A stretch of 64,000 nt of DNA. It comes from Betaproteobacteria bacterium (GTDB lineage: Bacteria > Pseudomonadota > Gammaproteobacteria > Burkholderiales > SG8-39). A model generated the notes under the pieces. That model did not search any database and was not told the DNA's origin. It saw only the letters and a program-made list of their open reading frames with translations. The stretch is from assembly GCA_016195915.1 (NCBI GenBank), contig JACPYS010000055.1:142057-206056 (forward strand), in the 5' to 3' direction. Position 1 is the first letter of the stretch. Every line of letters begins with the position of its first letter. Of the stretch, positions 22,951 through 31,766 are shown piece after piece. Made by a program: the position numbers and the translations under genes.

Positions 22951-23088
22951 ATGTATGTCGAGGAGCGCATGTACACTCTGCAGGTCGGAAAAGTGCCCGA
23001 GTATTTCAGGATGCACGAGAACGAGGGAATCGCGATCCAGACGAAACATCTGCCCAAGGGTGAGCTGCGACGATGCGCGATGACCTGA
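22951..23088 (+). pseudogene. 5' remnant of a NIPSNAP-family gene
   Basis: The frame reads MYVEERMYTLQVGKVPEYFR and continues ENEGIAIQT. This is the standard opening of NIPSNAP proteins (about 105 aa, dimeric alpha-beta barrels often next to catabolic enzymes). After ~34 residues the similarity stops (KHLPKGELRRCAMT) and a stop follows. The last 16 bases overlap the start of the ThDP enzyme. An in-frame loss of the distal two thirds is the simplest reading. The 45-residue peptide might persist as a translated leader. Confidence 0.6.
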
Positions 23089-24764
23089 AAATCCGCCACG
23101 GCGGAAAGATTCTCGCCGACGCGCTCGTCGCGCAGGGCGTGGACCTCGCGTTCGGCGTGCCGGGCGAGAGCTTCCTGCCGGTGCTCGACGGGTTCTACGA
23201 CCTGCGCGAGCGCTGCAGATTCATCGTCTGCCGGCAGGAAGGCGGCGCGTCGTACATGGCGGAGGCCTATGGCAAGCTGACCGGCAAGGCGGGTGTGCTG
23301 TTCGTCACGCGCGGGCCGGGAGCGACCAACGGCGCGGTCGGCGCGCACACGGCGTTTCAGGACTCCACGCCGATGGTGGTGTTCATCGGCCAGGTGGGCA
23401 ACGACTTCGTCGAACGCGAGGCGTTCCAGGAAATCGATTACCGGCGCATGTACGGGCCGATGGCAAAATGGGTCGCGCAAGTCGACCGCGCCGAGCGCAT
23501 TCCGGAGTACGTGAGCCACGCGTTTCATACTGCGACTGCGGGCCGGCCCGGGCCCGTGGTGCTCGCGTTGCCCGAGGACATGCTTTTTTCCCAGGCGGCC
23601 GTGTCCGACGCGCCGCACCACAAGGTGGTACGGCCGGCGCCTTCGGCGGATGACATGCGCGAACTCTCCGGCCTGCTCGCGGGAGCCGAGCGTCCGCTTG
23701 TGATCCTCGGCGGAGGCGGTTGGGACGCGAACGCCGTCGCGGCAATGCGCGGCTTCCTGGAGGCGAGCAGCCTTCCCACGGGTTGCGCGTTCCGCTGCCA
23801 GGATCTGCTGGACAATCGCAGCCCGGTGTACATTGGCGACGTCGGCATAGGCATCAACCCGAAGCTCGCGCAGCGCGTGAAGCAGGCCGACGTGCTGCTC
23901 GTGGTCGGGGCGCGCCTGGGCGAGATGACCACCAGCGGCTACACGCTGCTCGAGGTCCCGGTACCGAGACAGAAGCTGATCCACGTGCACGCCGGCACCG
24001 AGGAACTCGGACGCGTCTACCAGGCGACACTGCCGATCAACTCGGGTTACCCGCAGTTCGTCGATGCGCTTGCGGGAATCAGGGTGGATGGCAGCCTTTG
24101 GGATGCTCAGCTGAAAGCTGCGCGCGCCGAGTATGAGGCGTGGATCGAGCCCAAAACGCTGCCGGGCGAGCTCCAGTATGGCGAGATCATCCGCTGGCTG
24201 CGGGCGAACCTTCCCGAGGACGCGATCGTCGCGGGCGGCGCGGGAAATTTCGCCAGCTGGCTGCACCGGCATTTCCAGTACCTGCGTTTTCGCACCCAGC
24301 TCGGGCCGACGAATGGGTCGATGGGCTATGGCGTTCCGGCGGCAATCGCGGCGAAGATCGCCGAGCCGCAGCGCACCGTGATTGCGCTCACGGGCGACGG
24401 AGACTTTCTGATGACGGGGCAGGAGCTCGCGACTGCAGCGCAATTCGGCGCGGGTATCGTGGTGTTGCTCGTCAACAACGGCATGTACGGCACGATCCGC
24501 ATGCACCAGGAGCGCGAGTACCCGGGGCGCGTGTTCGGGACGGCGCTGGAGAACCCGGATTTCGTCGCGCTCGCGCGCGCGTTCGGCGGACATGGCGAGC
24601 TGGTCGAACGCACCGCCGAGTTTGCGCCGGCGTTCGCGCGTTCGCTCGAATTCACGCACCGCCGGAACAAACCGGCACTGATCGAGTTGCGCATCGATCC
24701 CGACGCGATTTCGCCGGGTACCACGCTCTCGGCGCTGCGCGCGGCCAGCCTGGCGAGAAAATAG
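23073..24764 (+). CDS. Thiamine diphosphate enzyme, acetolactate synthase-like
   Basis: A 563-aa enzyme with the three domains of the ThDP superfamily. The N-terminal pyrimidine domain has FGVPGESFLPVLDG and the activating Glu56 in CRQEGGASYM. A central domain follows. The C-terminal pyrophosphate domain has the metal motif GDGDFLMTGQELATAAQ ... NNGMYGTI near residue 440. It resembles acetolactate synthase large subunit/benzoylformate decarboxylase relatives; no regulatory subunit gene is adjacent, so a biosynthetic IlvB role is unlikely. It presumably condenses or decarboxylates a 2-oxo acid. GGGTGAG at 23059-23065 acts as the ribosome binding site. Confidence 0.85.
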   Translation: MRDDLKIRHGGKILADALVAQGVDLAFGVPGESFLPVLDGFYDLRERCRFIVCRQEGGASYMAEAYGKLTGKAGVLFVTRGPGATNGAVGAHTAFQDSTPMVVFIGQVGNDFVEREAFQEIDYRRMYGPMAKWVAQVDRAERIPEYVSHAFHTATAGRPGPVVLALPEDMLFSQAAVSDAPHHKVVRPAPSADDMRELSGLLAGAERPLVILGGGGWDANAVAAMRGFLEASSLPTGCAFRCQDLLDNRSPVYIGDVGIGINPKLAQRVKQADVLLVVGARLGEMTTSGYTLLEVPVPRQKLIHVHAGTEELGRVYQATLPINSGYPQFVDALAGIRVDGSLWDAQLKAARAEYEAWIEPKTLPGELQYGEIIRWLRANLPEDAIVAGGAGNFASWLHRHFQYLRFRTQLGPTNGSMGYGVPAAIAAKIAEPQRTVIALTGDGDFLMTGQELATAAQFGAGIVVLLVNNGMYGTIRMHQEREYPGRVFGTALENPDFVALARAFGGHGELVERTAEFAPAFARSLEFTHRRNKPALIELRIDPDAISPGTTLSALRAASLARK

Positions 24765-24774
24765 CGGGTGCGCG

Positions 24775-25182
24775 TCACGCGGTGGTGGTGGCGATGAAGT
24801 CCTCGTCGCCCTGCTGCTCGCGCTCGAACTTCAGAAACTCGTAATAGCCGCAGGTAGGACCGTTGGGGTAGGTCCGGCAGGCCCCGGGCCGCGCTTCATA
24901 GATCGTGCAGCGCCGCGTCTCCTGGTCGAGGAACTGGCACGCCGTGCCGAAGTGCTCGTCCTTGCGGTGGCGCAGCGCGCGCACCTTTTCTTCCTGGTCG
25001 AACTTCGTGAAGCGTTCCTCGGCGCGTTCGTAGCTCAGCCCGAAATGCTTCGCGAGGCGCGCGATGTCGCGTTTGCCCACTTCGATCAGCGGGTAGGTGC
25101 AGCAGTAAGACGGGCACTTGTCGCACGAATAGCTGAGGCGTGCCGGGCGACTGGCGATCGGGATGATTCTTTTCGAGGGCAT
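24775..25182 (-). CDS. YkgJ-family cysteine-cluster protein
   Basis: A 135-aa protein with a zinc/iron chelating cysteine cluster: CDKCPSYCC near residue 20, then a Cys in GTACQFLDQETRRCTIYEAR, and GACRTYPNGPTC near the C-terminus. YkgJ proteins are suspected to bind Fe or Zn; the function is not established. The ATG at 25182 is chosen because the family starts shortly before the first cysteine cluster. It converges on the ThDP gene with a 10-base gap. Confidence 0.85.
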   Translation of the reverse strand: MPSKRIIPIASRPARLSYSCDKCPSYCCTYPLIEVGKRDIARLAKHFGLSYERAEERFTKFDQEEKVRALRHRKDEHFGTACQFLDQETRRCTIYEARPGACRTYPNGPTCGYYEFLKFEREQQGDEDFIATTTA

Positions 25183-25281
25183 ACGTCGTGAATCGCGAAA
25201 ATCGGCCGTGAATTTTAACCCGGATCGCGTTGCGCCGCGTTTACACAGCTTGCAGGAACCCACATTTCGAAAGGAGACGCC

Positions 25282-26115
25282 ATGAAACTCTTGCACCTTG
25301 CAGGCGCGGCGCTTGCGCTCGCGCTCTCCACCGACGCGCTGGCGCACGGCCGGCTCGCCGAAGTTTCGGTGGTCGACCGCAATGACCGCCGGCCGTTGCC
25401 GGTGTACTGGCACGAAGGCAAGGCCTACGTCGTCGGCAGGCCGGGCAATGAATATCAGTTGAGTGTGCGCAGCCGCGGCGAGGAGGTGCTTGCGGTCGTC
25501 TCGGTGGACGGCGTAAACGTCGTGACCGGCGAAACCGCGGCTGCGCAGCAGAGCGGCTACGTGCTCTCGCCCGGCGCCTCGCTCGATATCCGCGGCTGGC
25601 GCAAGAGTCTCGAACGCATCGCATCGTTCTACTTCACCGAGCTGCCCGACTCCTATGCGGCGCGCACTGGCCGGCCCGAGAATGTCGGCGTGATCGGCGT
25701 GGCGGTGTTCCGCAAGAAAGCCTCCGAGCCGATTGCGCGTCCGTACGCGCAGCCGTCGGCGCCGTTCCTGCGGCGGGGAGCGGGCGCTGCAGAAAGCGCT
25801 GCGAGCGACGAACTCGCGAGCCGCAGTCCGGCACCCGAAGCCAAGCTCGGCACCGGTCATGGGCGAGACGAGAGTTCACAGGCGCGTTACGTCGAATTCG
25901 AGCGCGCGAGCGCCCAACCGGCCGAGCTGATCACAATCTACTACGACAGCCGCCGCAACCTGATCGCCCGGCGAGTGATCCGCGAGCCCGCGCCGCTGGC
26001 CCCGCTGCCGCGTCCGTTCCCGGGCTTCGTGCCCGATCCACTGTCTCTAACCCCCTCGCACTCCTCGGCAGCCAGTAAACTAGCTGCCAAATGGAGGTTT
26101 CGGACGAGCAGTTGA
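25282..26115 (+). CDS. Exported protein of unknown function, before sigma factor
   Basis: A 277-aa protein with a signal peptide (KLLHLAGAALALALSTDALA, cleavage near residue 21). The mature part has a beta-rich region (VEVSVVDR... LPVYWHEGKAYVVGRPGNEY) like small surface-exposed domains, and a low-complexity Ala/Pro tail (~residues 165-277). No family function known to me. The ECF sigma factor gene begins inside its last 25 bases, so the three genes 25282-27441 are an operon; this may be the envelope factor that the sigma-factor system senses or controls. GAAAGGAG precedes the ATG. Confidence 0.75.
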   Translation: MKLLHLAGAALALALSTDALAHGRLAEVSVVDRNDRRPLPVYWHEGKAYVVGRPGNEYQLSVRSRGEEVLAVVSVDGVNVVTGETAAAQQSGYVLSPGASLDIRGWRKSLERIASFYFTELPDSYAARTGRPENVGVIGVAVFRKKASEPIARPYAQPSAPFLRRGAGAAESAASDELASRSPAPEAKLGTGHGRDESSQARYVEFERASAQPAELITIYYDSRRNLIARRVIREPAPLAPLPRPFPGFVPDPLSLTPSHSSAASKLAAKWRFRTSS

Positions 26116-26633
26116 TGCTGGACTACGCCGGCGGCGATGCCGCCGCGTTCGAGGTGCTGTACCGCAAGCACCGCGGCGGGCTGTTCCGCTACGTCGTGCG
26201 CAGCGTGCGCGAGCAGCGCCTTGCAGAGGAGCTGTTCCAGGAGGTGTGGTTGAAGGTGATCGAGGCACGCGCGCGCTACGCGCCGCAGGCGAAGTTCACG
26301 ACCTGGTTGTATGCGATCGCGCACAACCGCCTGATCGATCACTTCCGCGCGAGCGGCCTGCGCAGCGTCGAAATGATGATGGACGAATTGCCCGATCCGC
26401 CCGCGCGGGCCGGGGAACAGCCGGAGCAGAAGGCGGAGGTTCGCGAGCAGGGCGCACGTCTCATCGCGGCACTGGAGGCGATGCCGATAGTGCAGCGGGA
26501 GGCCTTTCTGCTGCACGAGGAGGCGGGGCTCTCGGTGCCTGAAATCGCCGAAGTCACGGGTACGGAAGTGGAGGCGACCAAGAGCCGCCTCCGCTATGCG
26601 GTGGCGAAGCTGCGGGAAGCCCTGAAGGATTGA
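26091..26633 (+). CDS. ECF-family RNA polymerase sigma factor
   Basis: A 180-aa sigma-70 factor with regions 2 and 4 only. Region 2 spans about residues 10-90 (FEVLYRKHRGGLFRYVVR, EELFQEVWLKVIEARARY, TWLYAIAHNRLIDHFR). Region 4 spans about 120-175 (ALEAMPIVQREAFLLHEEAGLS, PEIAEVTGTEVEATKSRLRYA). It overlaps the exported protein gene and lies 7 bases before the membrane protein 26641-27441, which is its likely anti-sigma partner. It probably controls an envelope or stress response. Confidence 0.92.
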   Translation: MEVSDEQLMLDYAGGDAAAFEVLYRKHRGGLFRYVVRSVREQRLAEELFQEVWLKVIEARARYAPQAKFTTWLYAIAHNRLIDHFRASGLRSVEMMMDELPDPPARAGEQPEQKAEVREQGARLIAALEAMPIVQREAFLLHEEAGLSVPEIAEVTGTEVEATKSRLRYAVAKLREALKD

Positions 26634-26640
26634 TGCAGCC

Positions 26641-27441
26641 ATGAGCGAAGTCGACAAGGATCTCTCGGAGCGCTACCGCGCGAGTGCGCGCGACGAGCCG
26701 CCCGCGCAGATCGATGCGGCGATCCTCGCTGCGGCACAGCGCGCGGTGGCGTCGCAGCCGTGGCCGGTCGAGGCGCCGAGGCCCCTGCGCCGCTGGTACG
26801 TTCCGGTATCGCTTGCGGCCGTAATCGTGCTCTCGCTCGTCGTCACACTGCGCATCCAGCGGGAGCAGCCGGAACTCGCGCTGCCCGATGCGCCGCCGGC
26901 GGCGGTGCGCGAGAAAGAACAGAAGACGGTCGAGAAAACGCCTGAGCCGCGCGCAGCACCACCGGCTGAAGTGGTATTGCGCCCGGCGCCGAAATCCGCG
27001 CCGGCGCAGGCTGCGGCACAACCGGCAGCACCAGGATTTGCGGTCGATCCGAAACCCCGGCGCGACGCTGGGCCGCCGCCAGCCGCAAGAGAAGAGATTG
27101 CGGCCGAATCAAAGCCCATACGCGACGCCGCTCCGGCACCGCAGGCAAGCGCGGAGGCGGCGAGCGGGCGAATTGCGGAGAACACCGTCGAGCTGAGCGC
27201 GGCGGCCGGCGCGCGGCGCGAGGCGCGCGCGATGTCGGCGCCTGCACCCGCCGCACCGCAGATGGCGCTCGCCAAGCGCGAGCTTGCGCCCGAGGAATGG
27301 CTCGAGCGCATTGCCGAATTGCGCAAGCAGGGGCGGGACAAGGAGGCTGACGAGCAGTTCGCGGATTTCAAGCGCCGCTTTCCCGAATTCCGGATTCGAG
27401 AACCGATGATGGAGAGAATCGCGCCGCGCTTGGCGCGCTAG
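26641..27441 (+). CDS. Likely membrane-anchored anti-sigma factor
   Basis: A 266-aa protein with a cytoplasmic N-terminus (SEVDKDLSERYRASARDEPP), one membrane segment (about residues 48-66, VSLAAVIVLSLVVTLRI), a long Ala/Pro-rich periplasmic stretch, and a conserved C-terminal PEEWLERIAELRKQGRDKEA helical module. The topology and position directly behind an ECF sigma gene are those of anti-sigma factors. No zinc-binding HxxxCxxC motif is seen at the N-terminus, so it is not a standard ZAS protein. The link to sigma regulation rests on context. Confidence 0.65.
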   Translation: MSEVDKDLSERYRASARDEPPAQIDAAILAAAQRAVASQPWPVEAPRPLRRWYVPVSLAAVIVLSLVVTLRIQREQPELALPDAPPAAVREKEQKTVEKTPEPRAAPPAEVVLRPAPKSAPAQAAAQPAAPGFAVDPKPRRDAGPPPAAREEIAAESKPIRDAAPAPQASAEAASGRIAENTVELSAAAGARREARAMSAPAPAAPQMALAKRELAPEEWLERIAELRKQGRDKEADEQFADFKRRFPEFRIREPMMERIAPRLAR

Positions 27442-27561
27442 CGAATGCACTCCAGATGCGGGCGGCAGGTGGGGAAACTTATCTCGCGCGCCGCGCGGGT
27501 TCCAGTACATCCGGTCTGGCGCGAAGCCCGTAGAATGGGCATCCGGAGGATTCCAGACACA

Positions 27562-28668
27562 ATGCGCGAGCCGCACGCCGAGAATGATCGCCCAGCGCTG
27601 CTGTTCGTGCCGGACATCAGCGGGTTCGCGAAGTTCGTGAGCGCGACCGAAGTCACGCACAGCCGCCACATCATCGAGGAACTTCTCGAAGAACTGCTCG
27701 ACGCCAACGAGCTCGGCCTGGAGGTCTCCGAGGTCGAGGGCGATGCGATTCTGTTCTATCGCTTCGGCGATCCGCCCGATGCGGGCCGGTTTTTCGCGCA
27801 GGTGGAGCGAATGTTCACGGCGTTTCACGCCCAGCTGCGGCGCTACGACATGCAGCGAATCTGCCGCTGCGGGGCCTGTGGCGCCACCAGCCAGCTCACG
27901 CTCAAGATCGTTGCCCACTTCGGCGCCGTGTCGCAGAGCCGGATCAAGCAGCACTCGAAGTTATTTGGCGCCGACGTCATTGCCGTGCACCGCCTGCTGA
28001 AGAACGGTATCCCGCACCACGAGTACGCCCTCTTCACGCGGGCCCTCGGCGACACGTGGGCCCCGGGTGCGGTACCGGACTGGGCGCAAGCGGAGGCGGG
28101 GTCGGACGAATACGATGTCGGCCGGTTCGAATATGGATACGTGGCGCTCGCGCCGCTGCGCACGCGCGTTCCGGAACTCAATGCGGAGGACTTCGGCCTG
28201 CGCGGCGCGAAACGCCGCGTCTTTGCGCTCGAGCAGGTGGTCGAAGCGCCGATGGAGTTCGTTTTCGACGTGGTAACCGATCTGGATGCGAGGACGCACT
28301 GGATCGCGGGTGTCAAGCGCGTCGAGCGGCCGGAGCGCGGCGTGAACCGCGTCGGTACCAGGCACCGTTGCGTGATCGATGCGAGCAGCCCCGTGCTGGT
28401 TACCAGCGCGATCGTTCATGCCGAAGACAGCATTTCGTTCGCCGAGACCGACGAGAAGAGGATGGGCTGCGCGGTGTTCGGGTTTCACCGCGAGGGCGAG
28501 GCCGCGACGCGCGTGCGGGTCGAGTTTCTGATACGCGATTCATTTCCGCTCAGGGCACTGTTCGCGCTGCTGCTGGGTAAAAAGCTGTCGAAGCAATTCC
28601 GGGTTTCGCTCGAGAACCTGGCACGCTACTGCCGCGAGCAGTATCGTCCGGGTTCGTTTGCAAAATAG
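27562..28668 (+). CDS. Cyclase-like DUF2652 domain fused to SRPBCC domain
   Basis: A 368-aa two-domain protein. Residues ~8-190 are DUF2652, which resembles class III nucleotide cyclases (LLFVPDISGFAKFV, EVEGDAILFYRF) and includes a cysteine cluster ICRCGACGATSQLTLK. Residues ~225-365 are an SRPBCC/START-type hydrophobic-ligand domain (QVVEAPMEFVFDVVTDLDAR). Whether it makes a cyclic nucleotide is unknown; the catalytic metal aspartates are only partly recognisable. GGAGG at 27545-27549 supports the ATG at 27562; a more upstream ATG at 27535 is an alternative. Confidence 0.75.
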   Translation: MREPHAENDRPALLFVPDISGFAKFVSATEVTHSRHIIEELLEELLDANELGLEVSEVEGDAILFYRFGDPPDAGRFFAQVERMFTAFHAQLRRYDMQRICRCGACGATSQLTLKIVAHFGAVSQSRIKQHSKLFGADVIAVHRLLKNGIPHHEYALFTRALGDTWAPGAVPDWAQAEAGSDEYDVGRFEYGYVALAPLRTRVPELNAEDFGLRGAKRRVFALEQVVEAPMEFVFDVVTDLDARTHWIAGVKRVERPERGVNRVGTRHRCVIDASSPVLVTSAIVHAEDSISFAETDEKRMGCAVFGFHREGEAATRVRVEFLIRDSFPLRALFALLLGKKLSKQFRVSLENLARYCREQYRPGSFAK

Positions 28669-28692
28669 TATCGAAAGGATCGCACCGCGCGC

Positions 28693-29637
28693 ATGAATAC
28701 ACTCCACCCGCAGGTCGCCGCGTTCCTCGAAGTGGTAAGAAATTCGAAGATCCCGCCGATGCACCGCGTCAATGCGCTCGAGGCGCGCAATATCTATCGC
28801 GATACGCGCGGCAAGCTGCTGCCGACCGCACCCCCGATGGCGCTGTGCGAGGACATTTCCGTCCCCGGGCCGGCGGGCAGCATTACGGTCCGGCACTATC
28901 GCCCGGCGGGCAGCGCGACCAGCGAGACGCTTCCCGCACTGGTGTTCTTCCATGGCGGCGGCTGGGTGATCGGCGATCTCGACACGCACGACGTGCTGTG
29001 CCGCGAGCTTTCCAACGGTGCCCGTTGCGCGGTGTTCGCGGTCCATTACCGGCTTGCGCCGGAACACCGCTTTCCCGCGGCAGTCGACGATTCGATCGCT
29101 GCGACGCGGCACATCGCGCAACGCGCCGCGGACTATGGCATCGCTGCCGCGCGCATCGCGGTAGGGGGCGACAGTGCCGGTGGGAATCTGGCGACCGTAG
29201 TGGCGCTCGCGGCGCGCGATGCCGGCGGCCCGCGGCTCGTGTATCAACTCCTGATCTACCCGGGAACGGATCAGCGCATGCTCCACGCCTCGCACAACGC
29301 AAACGGCGCCGGTTACCTGCTCACGCGCGAGCTGATCGAGTATTTCCGCGGGCACTACCTGCCGGATGCGAAGCAATACGACGACTGGCGCGCTTCCCCA
29401 CTGCTCGCGAAGGACCTTTCAGGCCTGCCGCCCGCGTATGTGCTGACCGCGGGTTTCGATCCCCTCGTGGACGAAGGAAAGGAGTACGCAGACCGTCTGG
29501 CGGCTGCAGGGGTCGCGGTCGAGTACCGCTGCTACGAGGACATGGTGCACGGCTTCATCATCATGGGCGGCGTGCTCGACACCGCGCGCGCCGCGGTCGC
29601 CGACTGCGCCGAGCGGCTCAAACGCGGGCTGGGTTGA
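28693..29637 (+). CDS. Alpha/beta hydrolase (hormone-sensitive lipase family)
   Basis: A 314-aa esterase/lipase. The oxyanion loop is HGGGWVIGDL; the nucleophile Ser161 sits in GGDSAGGN; Asp is in ADRGFDPLVDEG-like segment (TAGFDPLVDEGKEYADRL) and His in VHGFIIMGG near the C-terminus. Members of the HSL/bacterial esterase branch cleave short-chain acyl esters. The Bug-type binding protein follows 6 bases after the stop, so the two are co-transcribed and the substrate may be an ester of a carboxylate taken up by that system. Confidence 0.88.
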   Translation: MNTLHPQVAAFLEVVRNSKIPPMHRVNALEARNIYRDTRGKLLPTAPPMALCEDISVPGPAGSITVRHYRPAGSATSETLPALVFFHGGGWVIGDLDTHDVLCRELSNGARCAVFAVHYRLAPEHRFPAAVDDSIAATRHIAQRAADYGIAAARIAVGGDSAGGNLATVVALAARDAGGPRLVYQLLIYPGTDQRMLHASHNANGAGYLLTRELIEYFRGHYLPDAKQYDDWRASPLLAKDLSGLPPAYVLTAGFDPLVDEGKEYADRLAAAGVAVEYRCYEDMVHGFIIMGGVLDTARAAVADCAERLKRGLG

Positions 29638-29643
29638 TCGGCC

Positions 29644-30624
29644 ATGCGGAACAATCTTTTGACGAGCCTCCTTGCGCGAGCGGCGCTCGCGGTTTGTCTC
29701 GCGCTTGGTTCTGCCAGCGCATTCGCGCAGTCCTATCCGCAGAAGCCTGTGCGCATGCTGGTCGGATACTCCGCCGGTGGCGGCGCCGACGCACTTGCGC
29801 GTCTGACCGCAGCCAAACTCTCCGATGCGCTCGGCCAACAGGTGGTGGTCGAAAACCGGCCGGGCGCGGGTGGCACGCTCGCCGCGGATGCGCTTGCCAG
29901 AGCGACCCCCGACGGCTACACGCTCTACTTCGCCGATACGGCGATTTTGATTGCGCCAAGCGTGTATGCGAAAGTGAGTTACGACCCGGTGAAGAGCTTC
30001 TCGCCGGTAGGAGGAGTTTGCACGCTCCCCCTCGCGATTGTGGCCAATCCCGCCTTTCCCGCCAAGACCGTGTCCGAGTTGGTAGCTGTTCTGAAAGCCG
30101 ACCCGGGCAAGTACAGCTACGGCTCGCCGGGTGTCGGAACCGTGCAGCATCTGGCGATGGAGTTGTTCAAGAAGCGGGCGGGTGTAGAGCTGCTGCAAGT
30201 TCCCTATAAGGGCGCCGCGCCGATCGTGCCCGACCTGATCAGCGGGCAGATTCCGCTGGCGATCATCAGCGCGACTCCCGCGATGGCGCAGGCGCGTGCC
30301 GGGAAAGCGATTGTCATCGCCTTGACCAGCCCAGTGAAAATCGCGGGGGCTCCCGACTGGCCGGCGCTGGCCGACACCTTTCCCGGATTCGATGCGTCGC
30401 CGAAGTTGTTTCTGCTGGCACCGATGGACACGCCAGCGTCTGTCATCACCAAGCTATCGGAGACGCTCAAAGCTGCGCTGGCTACCGCCGATTTGCAACA
30501 GGCGCTTGCCAAGCAGGGAGCCACCTCAGCCTACGCGAGTCCAGCCGCGCTTGCCGCGGAGATCGGCGAGGAAACGCAAAGATGGGCCGAATTGGCGAAG
30601 TCGCTCAATATCAGGCTCGATTAG
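29644..30624 (+). CDS. TTT (Bug-family) periplasmic binding protein 1
   Basis: A 326-aa exported binding protein. Signal peptide up to about residue 29 (ALAVCLALGSASAFAQ), then the TTT opening SYPQKPVRMLVGYSAGGGAD and central blocks PDGYTLYFAD and KYSYGSPGVGTVQHLAME. These proteins bind carboxylates and hand them to TctA/TctB-type membrane subunits. No membrane subunit is near, so it must share one elsewhere or act as a sensor. It follows the esterase gene closely. Confidence 0.88.
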   Translation: MRNNLLTSLLARAALAVCLALGSASAFAQSYPQKPVRMLVGYSAGGGADALARLTAAKLSDALGQQVVVENRPGAGGTLAADALARATPDGYTLYFADTAILIAPSVYAKVSYDPVKSFSPVGGVCTLPLAIVANPAFPAKTVSELVAVLKADPGKYSYGSPGVGTVQHLAMELFKKRAGVELLQVPYKGAAPIVPDLISGQIPLAIISATPAMAQARAGKAIVIALTSPVKIAGAPDWPALADTFPGFDASPKLFLLAPMDTPASVITKLSETLKAALATADLQQALAKQGATSAYASPAALAAEIGEETQRWAELAKSLNIRLD

Positions 30625-30663
30625 CCTCCTAATGCCGGTTAGAATCTAACTCGATAAAAAACA

Positions 30664-30716
30664 GCCGCCACTTGCGCACGATCCAAGTGGGTTAAGAGCC
30701 CCGCGTGTTTGGCGGC
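30664..30716. promoter_or_regulatory. Overlapping inverted repeats in TTT leader
   Basis: CCACTTG (30668-30674) pairs with CAAGTGG (30684-30690). GCCGCCA (30664-30670) pairs with TGGCGGC (30710-30716). The two stems share CCA, so they would be alternatives or partly nested. They lie between two Bug genes in the same orientation, 77 bases before the next start. A switch-like leader or terminator is possible. Confidence 0.35.
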
Positions 30717-30792
30717 CAATCTATTTCTAGGGCTGCGAGAAGCTCGACGCGGTAGAGTCGCCCCTTCCAAGGGACAGGGAGCCGGAGGATTC

Positions 30793-31761
30793 ATGAACCG
30801 ACTTGTCAAGACCGCGGCCCTGCTGCTCGCCGGGCTGGCCGCGAGCGCCGCCCACGCGCAAACGTGGCCGACGAAACCGATCAAGATCGTGATTCCCTTC
30901 GTCGCTGGCGGGTCGTCGGACATCGTTGGGCGGGCGATCGGATCGAAGTTCCAGGAAATCCTCGGCCAGAGCGCGGTGGTGGAGAACCGCCCCGGCGCGA
31001 ATGGGTCGATTGCCGCGGAGTTCGTCGCGAAATCCGATCCGGACGGCTACACCATCCTGGTCGGCTCGATCGGGGTGTTCTCGATCAACACGGCGCTGTT
31101 CAAGGACCTGCGCTACAACCCGTTGCGGGACTTCGCGCCCATCACGCTCGCGGTGACCACGCCGAACGCGCTCGTGACGAGGCCCGACCTGCCGGCGACC
31201 TCGATGAAGGAGTTGGTCGAGTATGCGAGGAAAAATCCCGGGCGCCTGTCTTACTGCTCGAGCGGCACGGGCTCTTCGGACCACCTCACCGGAGAACTCC
31301 TCAAGCAGAGCGCTGGCATCTTCGCCGTGCACGTGCCCTACCGCGGCGGCGCCGCGTGCCAGACCGACCTGATGGGCAGCCAGGTCGATTTCTCCTTCCA
31401 GAACCTCGGCGCTGTCACCAACTACATCAGGGGCGGGAGGATGAAGGCGTTCGCCGTCACCGGCAACGCGCGCCATCCGCAGTTGCCGAACGTGCCGGCC
31501 TCGGCTGAGGCCGGATTTGCGGATCTGATCGTGACTTCCTGGCAGGCCGCGGCCGCGCCGTCCAAAACGCCGCGCGTGATCGTGGCAAGGCTCAACGATG
31601 CAACGGTGCGCGCGCTGCGCTCACCGGAGGTGCGCGAGCGCCTGACCTCGATCGGCTTCGACGTGGTCGCGGGCAGCGCCGAGGAATTCGGCCGTTTCAT
31701 GAAGGCCGAGGTCGAGCGCTGGACACGCGTGGTCGAGCGCGGCGGCATCAAGCCGGACTGA
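30793..31761 (+). CDS. TTT (Bug-family) periplasmic binding protein 2
   Basis: A 322-aa exported protein. Signal peptide MNRLVKTAALLLAGLAASAA, processed near AHAQ. Family blocks are TWPTKPIKIVIPFVAGGSSD, PDGYTILVGS and HVPYRGGAACQTDLMGSQVD. GGAGG sits 6 bases before the ATG. Two cysteines (YCSSGTGSS, AACQTD) could form a periplasmic disulfide, an uncommon feature in this family here. It converges with the peroxiredoxin gene (6-base gap). Ligand unknown. Confidence 0.87.
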   Translation: MNRLVKTAALLLAGLAASAAHAQTWPTKPIKIVIPFVAGGSSDIVGRAIGSKFQEILGQSAVVENRPGANGSIAAEFVAKSDPDGYTILVGSIGVFSINTALFKDLRYNPLRDFAPITLAVTTPNALVTRPDLPATSMKELVEYARKNPGRLSYCSSGTGSSDHLTGELLKQSAGIFAVHVPYRGGAACQTDLMGSQVDFSFQNLGAVTNYIRGGRMKAFAVTGNARHPQLPNVPASAEAGFADLIVTSWQAAAAPSKTPRVIVARLNDATVRALRSPEVRERLTSIGFDVVAGSAEEFGRFMKAEVERWTRVVERGGIKPD

Positions 31762-31766
31762 CCCGA

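Noticed and set aside
22890..24659. Minus-strand frame running through the ThDP gene into the CoA-binding protein
   Set aside because: The upstream ~590 codons are an antisense shadow; only the C-terminal 158-161 codons have real similarity (CoA-binding domain), so the start was moved to 22889.
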